From an uncultured Campylobacter sp. (GTDB lineage: Bacteria; Campylobacterota; Campylobacteria; Campylobacterales; Campylobacteraceae): 6,554 bases of DNA. A program made the translations under genes and the position numbers. Each line of letters starts with the position of its first letter. The stretch's first letter is position 1. The notes below the pieces were generated by a model. That model saw only the letters and a program-made list of their open reading frames with translations. It did not search any database and was not told the DNA's origin. The stretch is from the NCBI RefSeq assembly GCF_938045465.1, contig NZ_CALIBF010000153.1:1-6554 (forward strand), read 5' to 3'. Of the stretch, positions 1-5,137 are shown in pieces.

Positions 1-10
1 CGTCAAACAT
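1..10 (-). CDS. Probable start of a minus-strand gene running off the left edge
   Basis: Only the first three codons (Met-Phe-Asp) are inside the window, so no product can be named. The support is the translation start itself: on the minus strand an AAGAGG Shine-Dalgarno sequence sits six bases before ATG. That spacing is as good as those of the well-supported genes further right. The orientation agrees with every other gene here, and a terminator for the preceding operon lies about 500 bases upstream, so this could be the first gene of a new unit. A chance SD-ATG pair cannot be excluded from three codons. Confidence 0.4.
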
Positions 11-108
11 CTCAAACCTCTTATCTTAAAGTATTTTCAAGCTCTATTTAAAATTTCGCGCTTTAAGCGCCGCGATCTACATATGCCGCTCGGAGGCTAA
101 AATTTCAA

Positions 109-149
109 GCCTTAGCGGCGATGCGGCGGTGCTTTTATACCGCTAAGGC
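109..149. repeat. Inverted repeat with 10-bp arms
   Basis: GCCTTAGCGG at 109-118 is perfectly complementary to CCGCTAAGGC at 140-149, leaving a 21-base loop. Both flanks are AT-rich (ATTTTAAAATTTT on the right, TTGAAATTTTA when read on the minus strand). It could therefore act as a weak terminator in either direction, a 5' leader hairpin for the gene starting at position 10, or an operator. A TATAAA box lies in the loop next to the right-hand arm, which slightly favours a regulatory reading. The role is inferred; the repeat is seen directly. Confidence 0.6.
134..139 (-). promoter_or_regulatory. Possible -10 box (TATAAA) for the leftmost gene
   Basis: Read on the minus strand, TATAAA follows an AT-rich stretch containing two TAAAATTTTA-like words. 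Campylobacter sigma-70 promoters are known to use a -10 box with upstream AT periodicity in place of a -35 box, and this fits loosely. It would give a leader of roughly 120 bases before the ATG at position 10. Such boxes arise easily in AT-rich DNA, so this is a weak call. Confidence 0.22.
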
Positions 150-437
150 GATTTTAAAATTTTACCACACTAAAATTTTAAAACCGCGGAGACATTGATC
201 ATTTAAATTTAGCGCGTCGACACTTTGCGGCGACATTTAAATTTACGTCAGCTCAAAACGATAGCGATCAAAGCTGCCGTTTTTACGCCGCATTCTCGAA
301 CGATGCCCTTTAAATTTACCACGCTACAGCAAGCGCCCGCAACGCTTGAAATTTTATCCGTACCGTTAAATTTTACCTACGCCGTTTAAAATTTTATCCA
401 ATGCGGCGCAGTTCAAACCTTTAAATTTACGCTCGCG

Positions 438-453
438 AGTTTAAATTTAAACT
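438..453. repeat. 16-bp perfect palindrome
   Basis: AGTTTAAATTTAAACT is identical to its reverse complement. It lies in the spacer downstream of the terminated operon, about 60 bases past the terminator. It is built from the same AAATTT word that is abundant across the window, so it may be a by-product of that word bias and not a protein-binding site. Confidence 0.5.
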
Positions 454-511
454 GCGCACCGCAGCGAGCTGAAATTTTACCCTCTGTCCTCTGCGGCAAA
501 ATTCTACGAGC

Positions 512-535
512 AAAAAACCTCGCGCGAGAGCGAGG
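512..535 (-). terminator. Rho-independent terminator of the rpmE-rsmI-rlmB-membrane protein operon
   Basis: On the minus strand the stem CCTCGC (535-530) pairs with GCGAGG (523-518) across a six-base loop. It is followed at once by six T residues (517-512). It begins three bases after the stop codon of the membrane protein gene. GC stem, short loop and uninterrupted T run are the classic layout, and this is the clearest terminator in the window. Confidence 0.9.
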
Positions 536-538
536 ATT

Positions 539-1558
539 TTACCACTTTTTGCCCTTGTTTAGGCGCAGAAACTCATCGGCTGAAATTTTAGTGATATTGC
601 CATCTTTAACGTGAAATTTTTGAGTGTTTCTTTCGCTGAAAGTTACGTTGCCATCGGCTTTGCCGAGCTCAAACATCCCGTGACCGGTAGAGATTAGCAG
701 CTCCTCATCTCCTTGCGAAGCGACGACGTAAGGGGAATTTATGACCATCTCGCGCTTCTTGCCGCTTTTTAGATCGATGATACCGATCCACATTTTGCCG
801 CGCGGATTAAGCACGATATCTTTGCTGGGTGCAGGTACGCTTTGCGTGGCGTTTTCGTCGGTGGAATTTTCCTCCGTTTTGGCACTCGCGCGCTCGATCC
901 TGATAGAGCGGTCCAGCGCATTGAGCGAGCTTAAATTTTCATCCGCAACAGCGGCTGCATTGGCATCTGACTTTAGTGCGAATTTTTCATCTGTAGCGTT
1001 GTGCGAAACGACGTCGATACCGATGTTTTCAAGCTTTTTTTGAGTGTTATTTACGATTGGAGCGTCCGAGTAGGTGGTTTTGTTTTGTTCCCATAAAAGC
1101 GAGCCCAAAAAGTCGCCGAAGCTTTTATAAAGTCCGAAATAAAAGATCGCGCCTATAATTAGTACCATCGCAAGCAGCCATAAAAGCCAACCGCCGCCGC
1201 TTTTGTTAGGGCTGACCCTTTGACCATAGACCTGCTCGACTTTGGCTTTTTTAACGGGCGCAAAGCTCGCTTTAGCGCTCTCGAACTCGCTCATCCAGTC
1301 CGATAGATCCAGCCCAAACTCGCGCTCTAAAATTTTAATGTAACCTCTAACGTTAAAATTTGCTAACTTCTCGAAGTCTTTGTTGATGATATATTCTAAA
1401 TTTTGTGCGTCGATGCGCGTAGTGCGCGCTATCTCGATCAGATCCATAGATTTTAATTTATCCAGATCGCTATTTTTTGGCTGCTGTGTTTGCTCCGGCT
1501 TCTCGGTTTGTTCCGCCTGCTCGTCCGTATTATTTAACTTCTCTTCTATTTCTTCCAT
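539..1558 (-). CDS. Single-pass membrane protein with RodZ-like layout, candidate N-glycoprotein
   Basis: This 339-residue protein has an acidic, Gln/Glu-rich N-terminus (1-35). A helical segment at about 36-92 resembles the helix-turn-helix domain of RodZ (DLIEIARTTRID, then EKLANFNVRGYIKILEREFG). One transmembrane helix follows at about 123-144 with basic residues before it, so the N-terminus should be cytoplasmic and the remainder periplasmic. A low-complexity linker (about 160-248) leads to a possible beta-rich domain (about 249-335). Five D/E-x-N-x-S/T sequons lie after the helix: N159, N231, N236, N304 and N321. The positional counterpart in C. jejuni is the membrane protein Cj0152c. 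ATG is preceded by GGA at seven bases, and the first 29 bases overlap the end of rlmB. The RodZ relationship is inferred from layout and weak similarity; a role in cell shape is possible but unproven. It is the last gene before the terminator. Confidence 0.85.
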   Translation of the reverse strand: MEEIEEKLNNTDEQAEQTEKPEQTQQPKNSDLDKLKSMDLIEIARTTRIDAQNLEYIINKDFEKLANFNVRGYIKILEREFGLDLSDWMSEFESAKASFAPVKKAKVEQVYGQRVSPNKSGGGWLLWLLAMVLIIGAIFYFGLYKSFGDFLGSLLWEQNKTTYSDAPIVNNTQKKLENIGIDVVSHNATDEKFALKSDANAAAVADENLSSLNALDRSIRIERASAKTEENSTDENATQSVPAPSKDIVLNPRGKMWIGIIDLKSGKKREMVINSPYVVASQGDEELLISTGHGMFELGKADGNVTFSERNTQKFHVKDGNITKISADEFLRLNKGKKW

Positions 1559-2231
1559 TTAAAATTCCATCGCATAGTATCGCAAATGCCGCACTTACGT
1601 TAAGCGAATCCCAGCCTTCGCGCATCTTTATCGATACCGCGCGGTCGCATTTTTTAAGCGCCCTAGCAGGTATCCCCTCTTCTTCGCTCCCCATTACGAG
1701 TGCGTTTTTCGCGCCGAGCTTTAACTCCTTAAAGTTCGTCCCGTCCGCACTCGCGGCATAAATTTCAAAGCCGCTTTGTTTAAGTTCATTTAGCACACTA
1801 AGCCCGTCTGCGGCCTTAACGACGTTTAGTTCATACGCCGCGCCCGAGCTTGCGCGCACTACGCCAGCCATATTTAGATTATTTGCGACGACGATCACGC
1901 TGTCCGCACCCAAAGCATAGGCGCTGCGCATTATCGCGCCGATGTTTCCGACGTCGGTAAGCCCATAAAGGATCGGCACAAATTTATCGTCTTTGACGCT
2001 AGCCAGATCGCCGAAGCTAAACTCCTCCACCTCAGCCAAGAAGCCTTGATGGTTGCCGCCGCGAGCGAGGGCTTGAGCTTTTTTCGCATCGACGCGCTCG
2101 ATTTTTACGCCGGTCGCGGCGATCTTTTTAAAAATTTCTTTCTCGCACTCCTTTGCAAGGATGATGCGAATAAATTTCTGCGGATGCCGGTTTAAAAGGT
2201 GCAAAAACAGCTGCTTGCCGTAAATAATCAT
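1530..2231 (-). CDS. rlmB: SpoU-family 2'-O-methyltransferase, probably 23S rRNA Gm2251 (RlmB)
   Basis: The 233-residue protein belongs to the SPOUT/TrmH superfamily. It uses SAM to methylate the ribose of a guanosine, most likely G2251 in the peptidyl-transferase P loop of 23S rRNA. An N-terminal substrate-binding part carries HQGFLAEV (61-68). The catalytic domain shows motif 1 with N96 and R102 (NIGAIMRSAYALG), motif 2 (LVMGSEEEGI) and motif 3 (SLNVSAAFAIL), which form the trefoil knot. Motif 1 reads DVGN where many relatives have a His before the Asn. The length is normal for RlmB. The ATG has no clear Shine-Dalgarno, and an in-frame TAA lies four codons upstream, so the start cannot move far. 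It sits 35 bases after rsmI. TrmH-type tRNA activity is the main alternative, but length and C. jejuni synteny (Cj0153c) favour RlmB. Confidence 0.88.
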   Translation of the reverse strand: MIIYGKQLFLHLLNRHPQKFIRIILAKECEKEIFKKIAATGVKIERVDAKKAQALARGGNHQGFLAEVEEFSFGDLASVKDDKFVPILYGLTDVGNIGAIMRSAYALGADSVIVVANNLNMAGVVRASSGAAYELNVVKAADGLSVLNELKQSGFEIYAASADGTNFKELKLGAKNALVMGSEEEGIPARALKKCDRAVSIKMREGWDSLNVSAAFAILCDGILNGRNRREVK

Positions 2232-2266
2232 TTTGGGATTTTAGCGAAAAACGGTTAAAATATGAC

Positions 2267-3082
2267 TTAGCGTATCAAATTTTTATATATTTCTTTGGCG
2301 GGTTCGCCGTTTAATTTTGAGAGTAGTTTTGCTTTTATTTTCGGCGCAATCTCAAGCGAGAGAATATCTTCCTGCGTGATTTTTTCAAAGCTTTTCTCGC
2401 CTGCGCCGTCAATCACAACGCACCATTCACCGTTTAAATTTGCGCCGTTTAAGCTCAGCGAAACCTCTGCGGCGCTACCGAAAAATTTGGTTTCAAATTT
2501 TTTCGTGGCTTCCTTGATCGCAAAAATTTTGCGCTGCGCGTCGATCCCCGCGATCTGCTCTATTAGCTTTATCACGCGCTTGGGAGATTCGTAGAGTACG
2601 CACGGATAGGGGCTTTGCATTAAATTTAGGATCTGGGCTTTGCGCTGCGCGCCGTCATTATTCAAAAAGCCTAAAAAGCTAAATTCTTTCTCCACTAGTC
2701 CGCTTGCGGCGGCTGCGAGCAGCAGAGCGTTTGCGCCGCTAAGCACCTCGTAAGCTACGCCGCTTCGTTGCGCAAATTTTACGAGCGCAATTCCCGGATC
2801 GCTGATGCAGGGCATGCCCGCGTCGCTTACGTATGCGCAAGCTTTTTCGCACAGAAGCGCCGCATCAAAACCCGCGAAAAACTCCGCTTCGTTGTGCGTG
2901 TGCAGCGAGTAAAACTGTGAAATTTTAAATGAAATTTGAAATTTATCGGATAATAAGTTTAGAAGTTTTTTTGAAACCCTCGTATCCTCGCAGATTAGGA
3001 TTTCGCAGCTTTGCAATACCTCAAGCGCGCGGCTCGAGATATCGCTTAGATTTCCTATCGGCGTAGGAATGAGATATAGCAA
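2267..3082 (-). CDS. rsmI: 16S rRNA (cytidine-1402 2'-O)-methyltransferase RsmI
   Basis: The 271-residue protein transfers a methyl group from SAM to the ribose of C1402 in the decoding centre of 16S rRNA, in the cytoplasm. It has the tetrapyrrole-methylase fold. Visible family motifs are LIPTPIGNLSDIS at the N-terminus, CEDTRVSKKLL (32-42), SDAGMPCISDPG (87-98), LYESPKR in the middle and GEWCVVIDG toward the end, with a short C-terminal tail domain. The start is TTG, directly after the rpmE TAG stop with no spacer. It is chosen because family members begin right at this LYL-PTPIGNL motif and no ATG lies near; GGA about nine bases upstream is the only Shine-Dalgarno candidate. It is the second gene of the rpmE unit, so its expression is probably tied to L31 synthesis. 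Equivalent to Cj0154c. Confidence 0.95.
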   Translation of the reverse strand: MLYLIPTPIGNLSDISSRALEVLQSCEILICEDTRVSKKLLNLLSDKFQISFKISQFYSLHTHNEAEFFAGFDAALLCEKACAYVSDAGMPCISDPGIALVKFAQRSGVAYEVLSGANALLLAAAASGLVEKEFSFLGFLNNDGAQRKAQILNLMQSPYPCVLYESPKRVIKLIEQIAGIDAQRKIFAIKEATKKFETKFFGSAAEVSLSLNGANLNGEWCVVIDGAGEKSFEKITQEDILSLEIAPKIKAKLLSKLNGEPAKEIYKNLIR

Positions 3083-3283
3083 CTATTTCATTCCGTATTT
3101 TTGCTTAAATTTCTCGACGCGACCCGCGCTATCTACGATCTTCTCGCTACCCGTGAAAAACGGATGGCAGTTGGAGCAGATATCGACGCGGATCTCAGCC
3201 TTGTTCGAGCGCGTTTTAAAAGTGTTTCCGCAAGCGCAAGTAACGGTCGTTTCGACAAAGTTCGGATGGATATCTTTTTTCAT
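3083..3283 (-). CDS. rpmE: 50S ribosomal protein L31, zinc-binding type
   Basis: This 66-residue protein is bacterial L31, a small protein that helps bridge the 50S and 30S subunits. It begins MKKDIHPNF, as is typical. Its four zinc ligands C16, C18, C36 and C39 (CACG and CSNCH) mark it as the C+ form, not the zinc-independent paralogue. Length matches the family. The ATG is preceded by AGGA at six bases. A strong promoter lies about 35 bases upstream, so this is the first gene of a four-gene unit with rsmI, rlmB and the membrane protein. The stop touches the TTG of rsmI. Confidence 0.98.
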   Translation of the reverse strand: MKKDIHPNFVETTVTCACGNTFKTRSNKAEIRVDICSNCHPFFTGSEKIVDSAGRVEKFKQKYGMK

Positions 3284-3317
3284 TTTTAATCCTTTTTGAT
3301 GATTTTAAAAGGCAGCG

Positions 3318-3323
3318 ATTATA
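3318..3323 (-). promoter_or_regulatory. Sigma-70 promoter (-10 TATAAT) of rpmE
   Basis: A perfect TATAAT on the minus strand lies 35 bases upstream of the rpmE ATG, giving an expected leader of about 28 bases. Upstream (about 3325-3370) there is no TTGACA box. Instead T- or A-rich blocks recur (TTTTTT, CCCTTTAAATTT, CTTTTTAGATAAAAAAG), which is the known style of Campylobacter housekeeping promoters. TG directly abuts the box, one base off a true extended -10. The promoter probably drives rpmE through to the terminator at 512-535. Confidence 0.8.
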
Positions 3324-3421
3324 CAACTTTTTTATCTAAAAAGCAAATTTAAAGGGTTTCAAAAAACTCTCGGCAAAGCGACAATTTTTTCTCGATCATG
3401 CTTTTTAAGCGCGAAGAATTT

Positions 3422-3453
3422 TAAAATTTAGCCCGCTTTGCGGGTAAAATTTA
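3422..3453. repeat. Imperfect hairpin with GC core and AT arms
   Basis: CCCGC (3432-3436) and GCGGG (3440-3444) form a tight stem around TTT. Beyond one unpaired G (3431), TAAAATTTA on the left pairs with TAAAATTTA on the right at eight of nine positions. It lies about 100 bases upstream of the rpmE -10 box. The layout suits a backup terminator for the upstream operon, but neither strand has a clean T run after it. Confidence 0.5.
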
Positions 3454-3548
3454 TTTCACTGCAGTCTACTACGGCGTGTAAATACAGCGCGCGAAGATAC
3501 GCTTCAGCAAATACGCGCCGCGCGTTAAGCCGCCGATAAACATAACAG

Positions 3549-3593
3549 GTCGTGCAGGCAAAATTTTAAATTCTAAAATTTAAAGGGCACGAC
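3549..3593 (-). terminator. Two-storey hairpin after rsmE, possible operon terminator
   Basis: GTCGTGC (3549-3555) pairs with GCACGAC (3587-3593). Inside, after five unpaired bases on each side, AAATTTTA (3561-3568) pairs with TAAAATTT (3574-3581) around a five-base loop. It lies about 30 bases after the rsmE stop, where a terminator for the queE-to-rsmE operon would be expected. The sequence that follows on the minus strand (CTGTTATGTTTATC) is only weakly T-rich, so it may instead protect the transcript 3' end. The structure is seen; its function is inferred. Confidence 0.45.
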
Positions 3594-3612
3594 TTTTAAA
3601 ATTTTAAAATTT
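3594..3612. repeat. Tandem TTTTAAAA repeat
   Basis: Two copies of TTTTAAAA followed by TTT lie just after the rsmE stop on the minus strand. Part of it (TTTAAAATTTGCC, 3603-3615) is complementary, with a one-base bulge, to GGCAAAATTTTAAA at 3557-3570. This pairing would disrupt the 3549-3593 hairpin. The element may simply reflect the AAATTT word bias of this genome. Confidence 0.45.
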
Positions 3613-3621
3613 GCCGAGCGT

Positions 3622-4278
3622 TTAAAACATCAGCTTCGCGCAAGTTGCGATCAGCGCGGTATTTGAGCGCAAAATATAGGGGCTATTGAGCGCATAGGCA
3701 TTTTTAAATTTCTTCCTTTCACGCGGCGAAAATCCGCCCTCGGGGCCTACGAACGCGATCTCATCGCCGCCGAAAATGTCGATGTTCTTGCCGCCAAAAT
3801 CGATCAGACTTATGTTTTCATACCTTTGTGCAAGCTTGTCCGAGCCGCCCAAAACCTCGATCTGCATGATGGAATTTCGCCCGCACTGCTGCGACGAGTT
3901 GATCAAAATCCGCTCCATCCTCTGCAGATCGAGCCTCACGTTTTTCTGTGACAGATCGGCATATACCAAAATAAGCTGCCCGACGCCCATCTCGTTTAGC
4001 GCAGGTAGGCTCTTTTCGATCACGGCGCTCTCGACGACCGCCCAAGCGACGCAAAAATCGTGGCTCGGCGTAAAAACAGAGCTTTTAAAAACCAAATTTA
4101 GAGCCGCACCCTTACGCGAAATTTCAGAGATCTCATATAGATAACTCGCCCCGTCCTTTAGATTTCGTACGTCTATGCGCTCGCCCGCCCTTGCTCGTCT
4201 GGCCTTTAGGTGCAAAAACTGATCATTCTGCAAAACTAGGCTCTGTTCGCCTGCAAGCTTATCGTAAAAATATACCAT
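3622..4278 (-). CDS. rsmE: 16S rRNA (uracil-1498 N3)-methyltransferase RsmE
   Basis: The 218-residue protein methylates N3 of U1498 in helix 44 of 16S rRNA using SAM. It has a PUA-like N-terminal RNA-binding part (about 1-70), then the SPOUT catalytic domain. Visible motifs are EKSLPALNEMGVGQLILV (88-105), SSQQCGR (128-134), VGPEGGFSPRE (177-187, SAM-binding loop) and YILRSNTALIA (201-211). The usual EQ-x-GR and ILRTETA motifs are altered to QQCGR and ILRSNTA; I believe this is a campylobacterial flavour, not decay. The length is slightly under the E. coli protein (about 243). The ATG at 4278 is chosen because it forms TGATG with the stop of the upstream membrane protein; a TTG one codon earlier is possible. 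No strong Shine-Dalgarno is present, so translation probably depends on coupling. Last gene of its operon; equivalent to Cj0156c. Confidence 0.93.
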   Translation of the reverse strand: MVYFYDKLAGEQSLVLQNDQFLHLKARRARAGERIDVRNLKDGASYLYEISEISRKGAALNLVFKSSVFTPSHDFCVAWAVVESAVIEKSLPALNEMGVGQLILVYADLSQKNVRLDLQRMERILINSSQQCGRNSIMQIEVLGGSDKLAQRYENISLIDFGGKNIDIFGGDEIAFVGPEGGFSPRERKKFKNAYALNSPYILRSNTALIATCAKLMF

Positions 4279-4760
4279 CAAATAACACTCGCTATCAAAA
4301 TTATCGCTAAGTTTAGCCCCAAAATCACCCGCATTTTGCGCTGATACGGCGCAAAGTTTTGACTTAGATACGCGATTTTCAGCCGCTTGTACGATACCGC
4401 GCTAAGCACGATCATCGCTAGCGATCCGACCGCCATAAAGTAAATTTTAAAGCTCAGATCAAAGCGCAGCACCGGCAGCATCACGCTTCCGCTAATTATC
4501 AGCGCCGCGATGCACGAATAATAGATCGGCAAAAACAGCCTGATGCGCCTAAGAAATCTAAGCCCAGATCTGCTCTTTTGCTTTAAATTTTCAGCTTGCG
4601 GCGCGGAGACGGCGGAATTTAAAGCCTCTTTGCGCGGACAAAATTCTGCCGCCGCGTCGATCTTAAGCTGGGTAAAAATCAGATAAATTATCGTTAAAAT
4701 CGCCGCAGCTAACGCGAAAAATTTATGAAAGCCCAGGGCGCTTTGATACAGATAATCCAT
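4278..4760 (-). CDS. Small integral membrane protein with four predicted helices
   Basis: This 160-residue protein has hydrophobic segments at about 11-30, 78-97, 105-123 and 143-159. A long polar, basic loop (about 32-76) lies between the first two. Under the positive-inside rule that loop and the KRLK/RKMR stretch near 125-144 should be cytoplasmic. It matches the position of the C. jejuni integral membrane protein Cj0157c, whose function I do not know. H12 in the first helix could bind a cofactor, but there is no second clear ligand. The ATG at 4760 forms TGATG with the preceding ORF, and GGAAG lies just upstream; a GTG three codons earlier is the alternative. Its stop overlaps the rsmE ATG the same way. 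It sits between a lipoprotein region and an rRNA methylase, so context gives no firm function. Confidence 0.8.
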   Translation of the reverse strand: MDYLYQSALGFHKFFALAAAILTIIYLIFTQLKIDAAAEFCPRKEALNSAVSAPQAENLKQKSRSGLRFLRRIRLFLPIYYSCIAALIISGSVMLPVLRFDLSFKIYFMAVGSLAMIVLSAVSYKRLKIAYLSQNFAPYQRKMRVILGLNLAIILIASVI

Positions 4761-5128
4761 CACTTCCACCAGGGAGTTAAATTTGCAGTATAAAATTTTG
4801 CGCGGCTAGAGCCGAAGTGACAGAATTTCAACGCAAATTTTTTCGGCGCGAGATAAATCAGATCGGCTCCGCGCCTTTTAAATTTTAAAAACTCTTCAAA
4901 GCGGCTGCGGATATTTGTTGCGTCAAAATTTATCGCGCCGCCTTCTAATCGCGGTTTTGCGCAGCATATCTCGCGCCAAGAATGAAATTTTGCAGATAGA
5001 GCTTTATAAAATTTAAAATTTTTCTGCGCAGATCGCACGGGTAAGAAGAACGCTAAAATCGCGCCTACGCGCCGCATACGAACCACGCAAATTTTAAAAA
5101 TTTTCAAATTTAGCCGCCGATTTTTCAA
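4760..5128 (-). CDS. Unrecognised basic 122-residue protein
   Basis: I do not recognise this protein. It is strongly basic and rich in Lys, Arg and Phe, with one short hydrophobic stretch (VGAILAFFLPV, about 21-31) that is marginal as a signal or membrane segment. A Cys-Cys pair lies in REICCAKPRLEGG, and there is no CxxCH haem motif. The predicted start is TTG, about nine bases after the lipoprotein stop, with AGGG seven bases upstream; an ATG at codon 18 (5077) is the alternative but lacks a Shine-Dalgarno. The case for a real gene is positional. No competing frame covers the region, it fills the gap between two genes, and its TGA overlaps the next ATG as TGATG. Against it, the composition is partly what the AAATTT word imposes on any frame. 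It could be a lineage-specific protein or a decayed piece of a longer lipoprotein. Confidence 0.45.
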   Translation of the reverse strand: MKNRRLNLKIFKICVVRMRRVGAILAFFLPVRSAQKNFKFYKALSAKFHSWREICCAKPRLEGGAINFDATNIRSRFEEFLKFKRRGADLIYLAPKKFALKFCHFGSSRAKFYTANLTPWWK

Positions 5129-5137
5129 CGCTCCGCC

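Larger units (their letters stand above)
11..511. other. Long intergenic spacer without a recognisable gene
   Basis: No convincing open reading frame was found on either strand. The stretch alternates GC-rich words (GCGGCG, GCGCG) with about fourteen copies of AAATTT, many inside TAAAATTTTA or TTTAAATTTA. Gaps between many neighbouring copies are about 16 to 37 bases. It separates the operon ending at the 512-535 terminator from the probable gene start at position 10. The inverted repeat, palindrome and possible promoter listed separately lie within it. No tRNA-like T-arm was seen. Confidence 0.7.
3284..3621. other. Intergenic spacer between rsmE and rpmE
   Basis: This stretch holds the rpmE Shine-Dalgarno and promoter near its left end and three AT-rich repeat structures, listed separately, near 3422-3453 and 3549-3612. 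No ORF beyond about 24 codons was found. A short minus-strand frame from 3543 to 3469 lacks a Shine-Dalgarno and was not called. No tRNA-like features were seen. It marks the boundary between the two transcription units. Confidence 0.7.

Noticed and set aside
439..496. Possible tRNA or small RNA from CCGCAG (459-464) and CTGCGG (491-496)
   Set aside because: The 6-bp complement has a 26-base loop, no T-arm consensus and no clear promoter or T run, so it is not supported.
741..1043. Plus-strand frame of 100 codons across the membrane protein gene
   Set aside because: It lies antisense to a gene with clear topology and domains, is rich in Ser and Phe as an antisense shadow would be, and has no start signal or neighbour in that direction.
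3469..3543. 24-codon minus-strand frame starting ATG TTT ATC GGC
   Set aside because: It has no Shine-Dalgarno, begins inside the spacer next to the two-storey hairpin, and is too short to distinguish from chance.
3776..4144. Plus-strand frame of 122 codons across rsmE
   Set aside because: Fully antisense to a well-supported methyltransferase; no family motif and no Shine-Dalgarno.
4760..4769. Upstream GTG start for the four-helix membrane protein
   Set aside because: It would add only three residues and lose the TGATG coupling geometry seen at the other junctions of this operon; the ATG is preferred.
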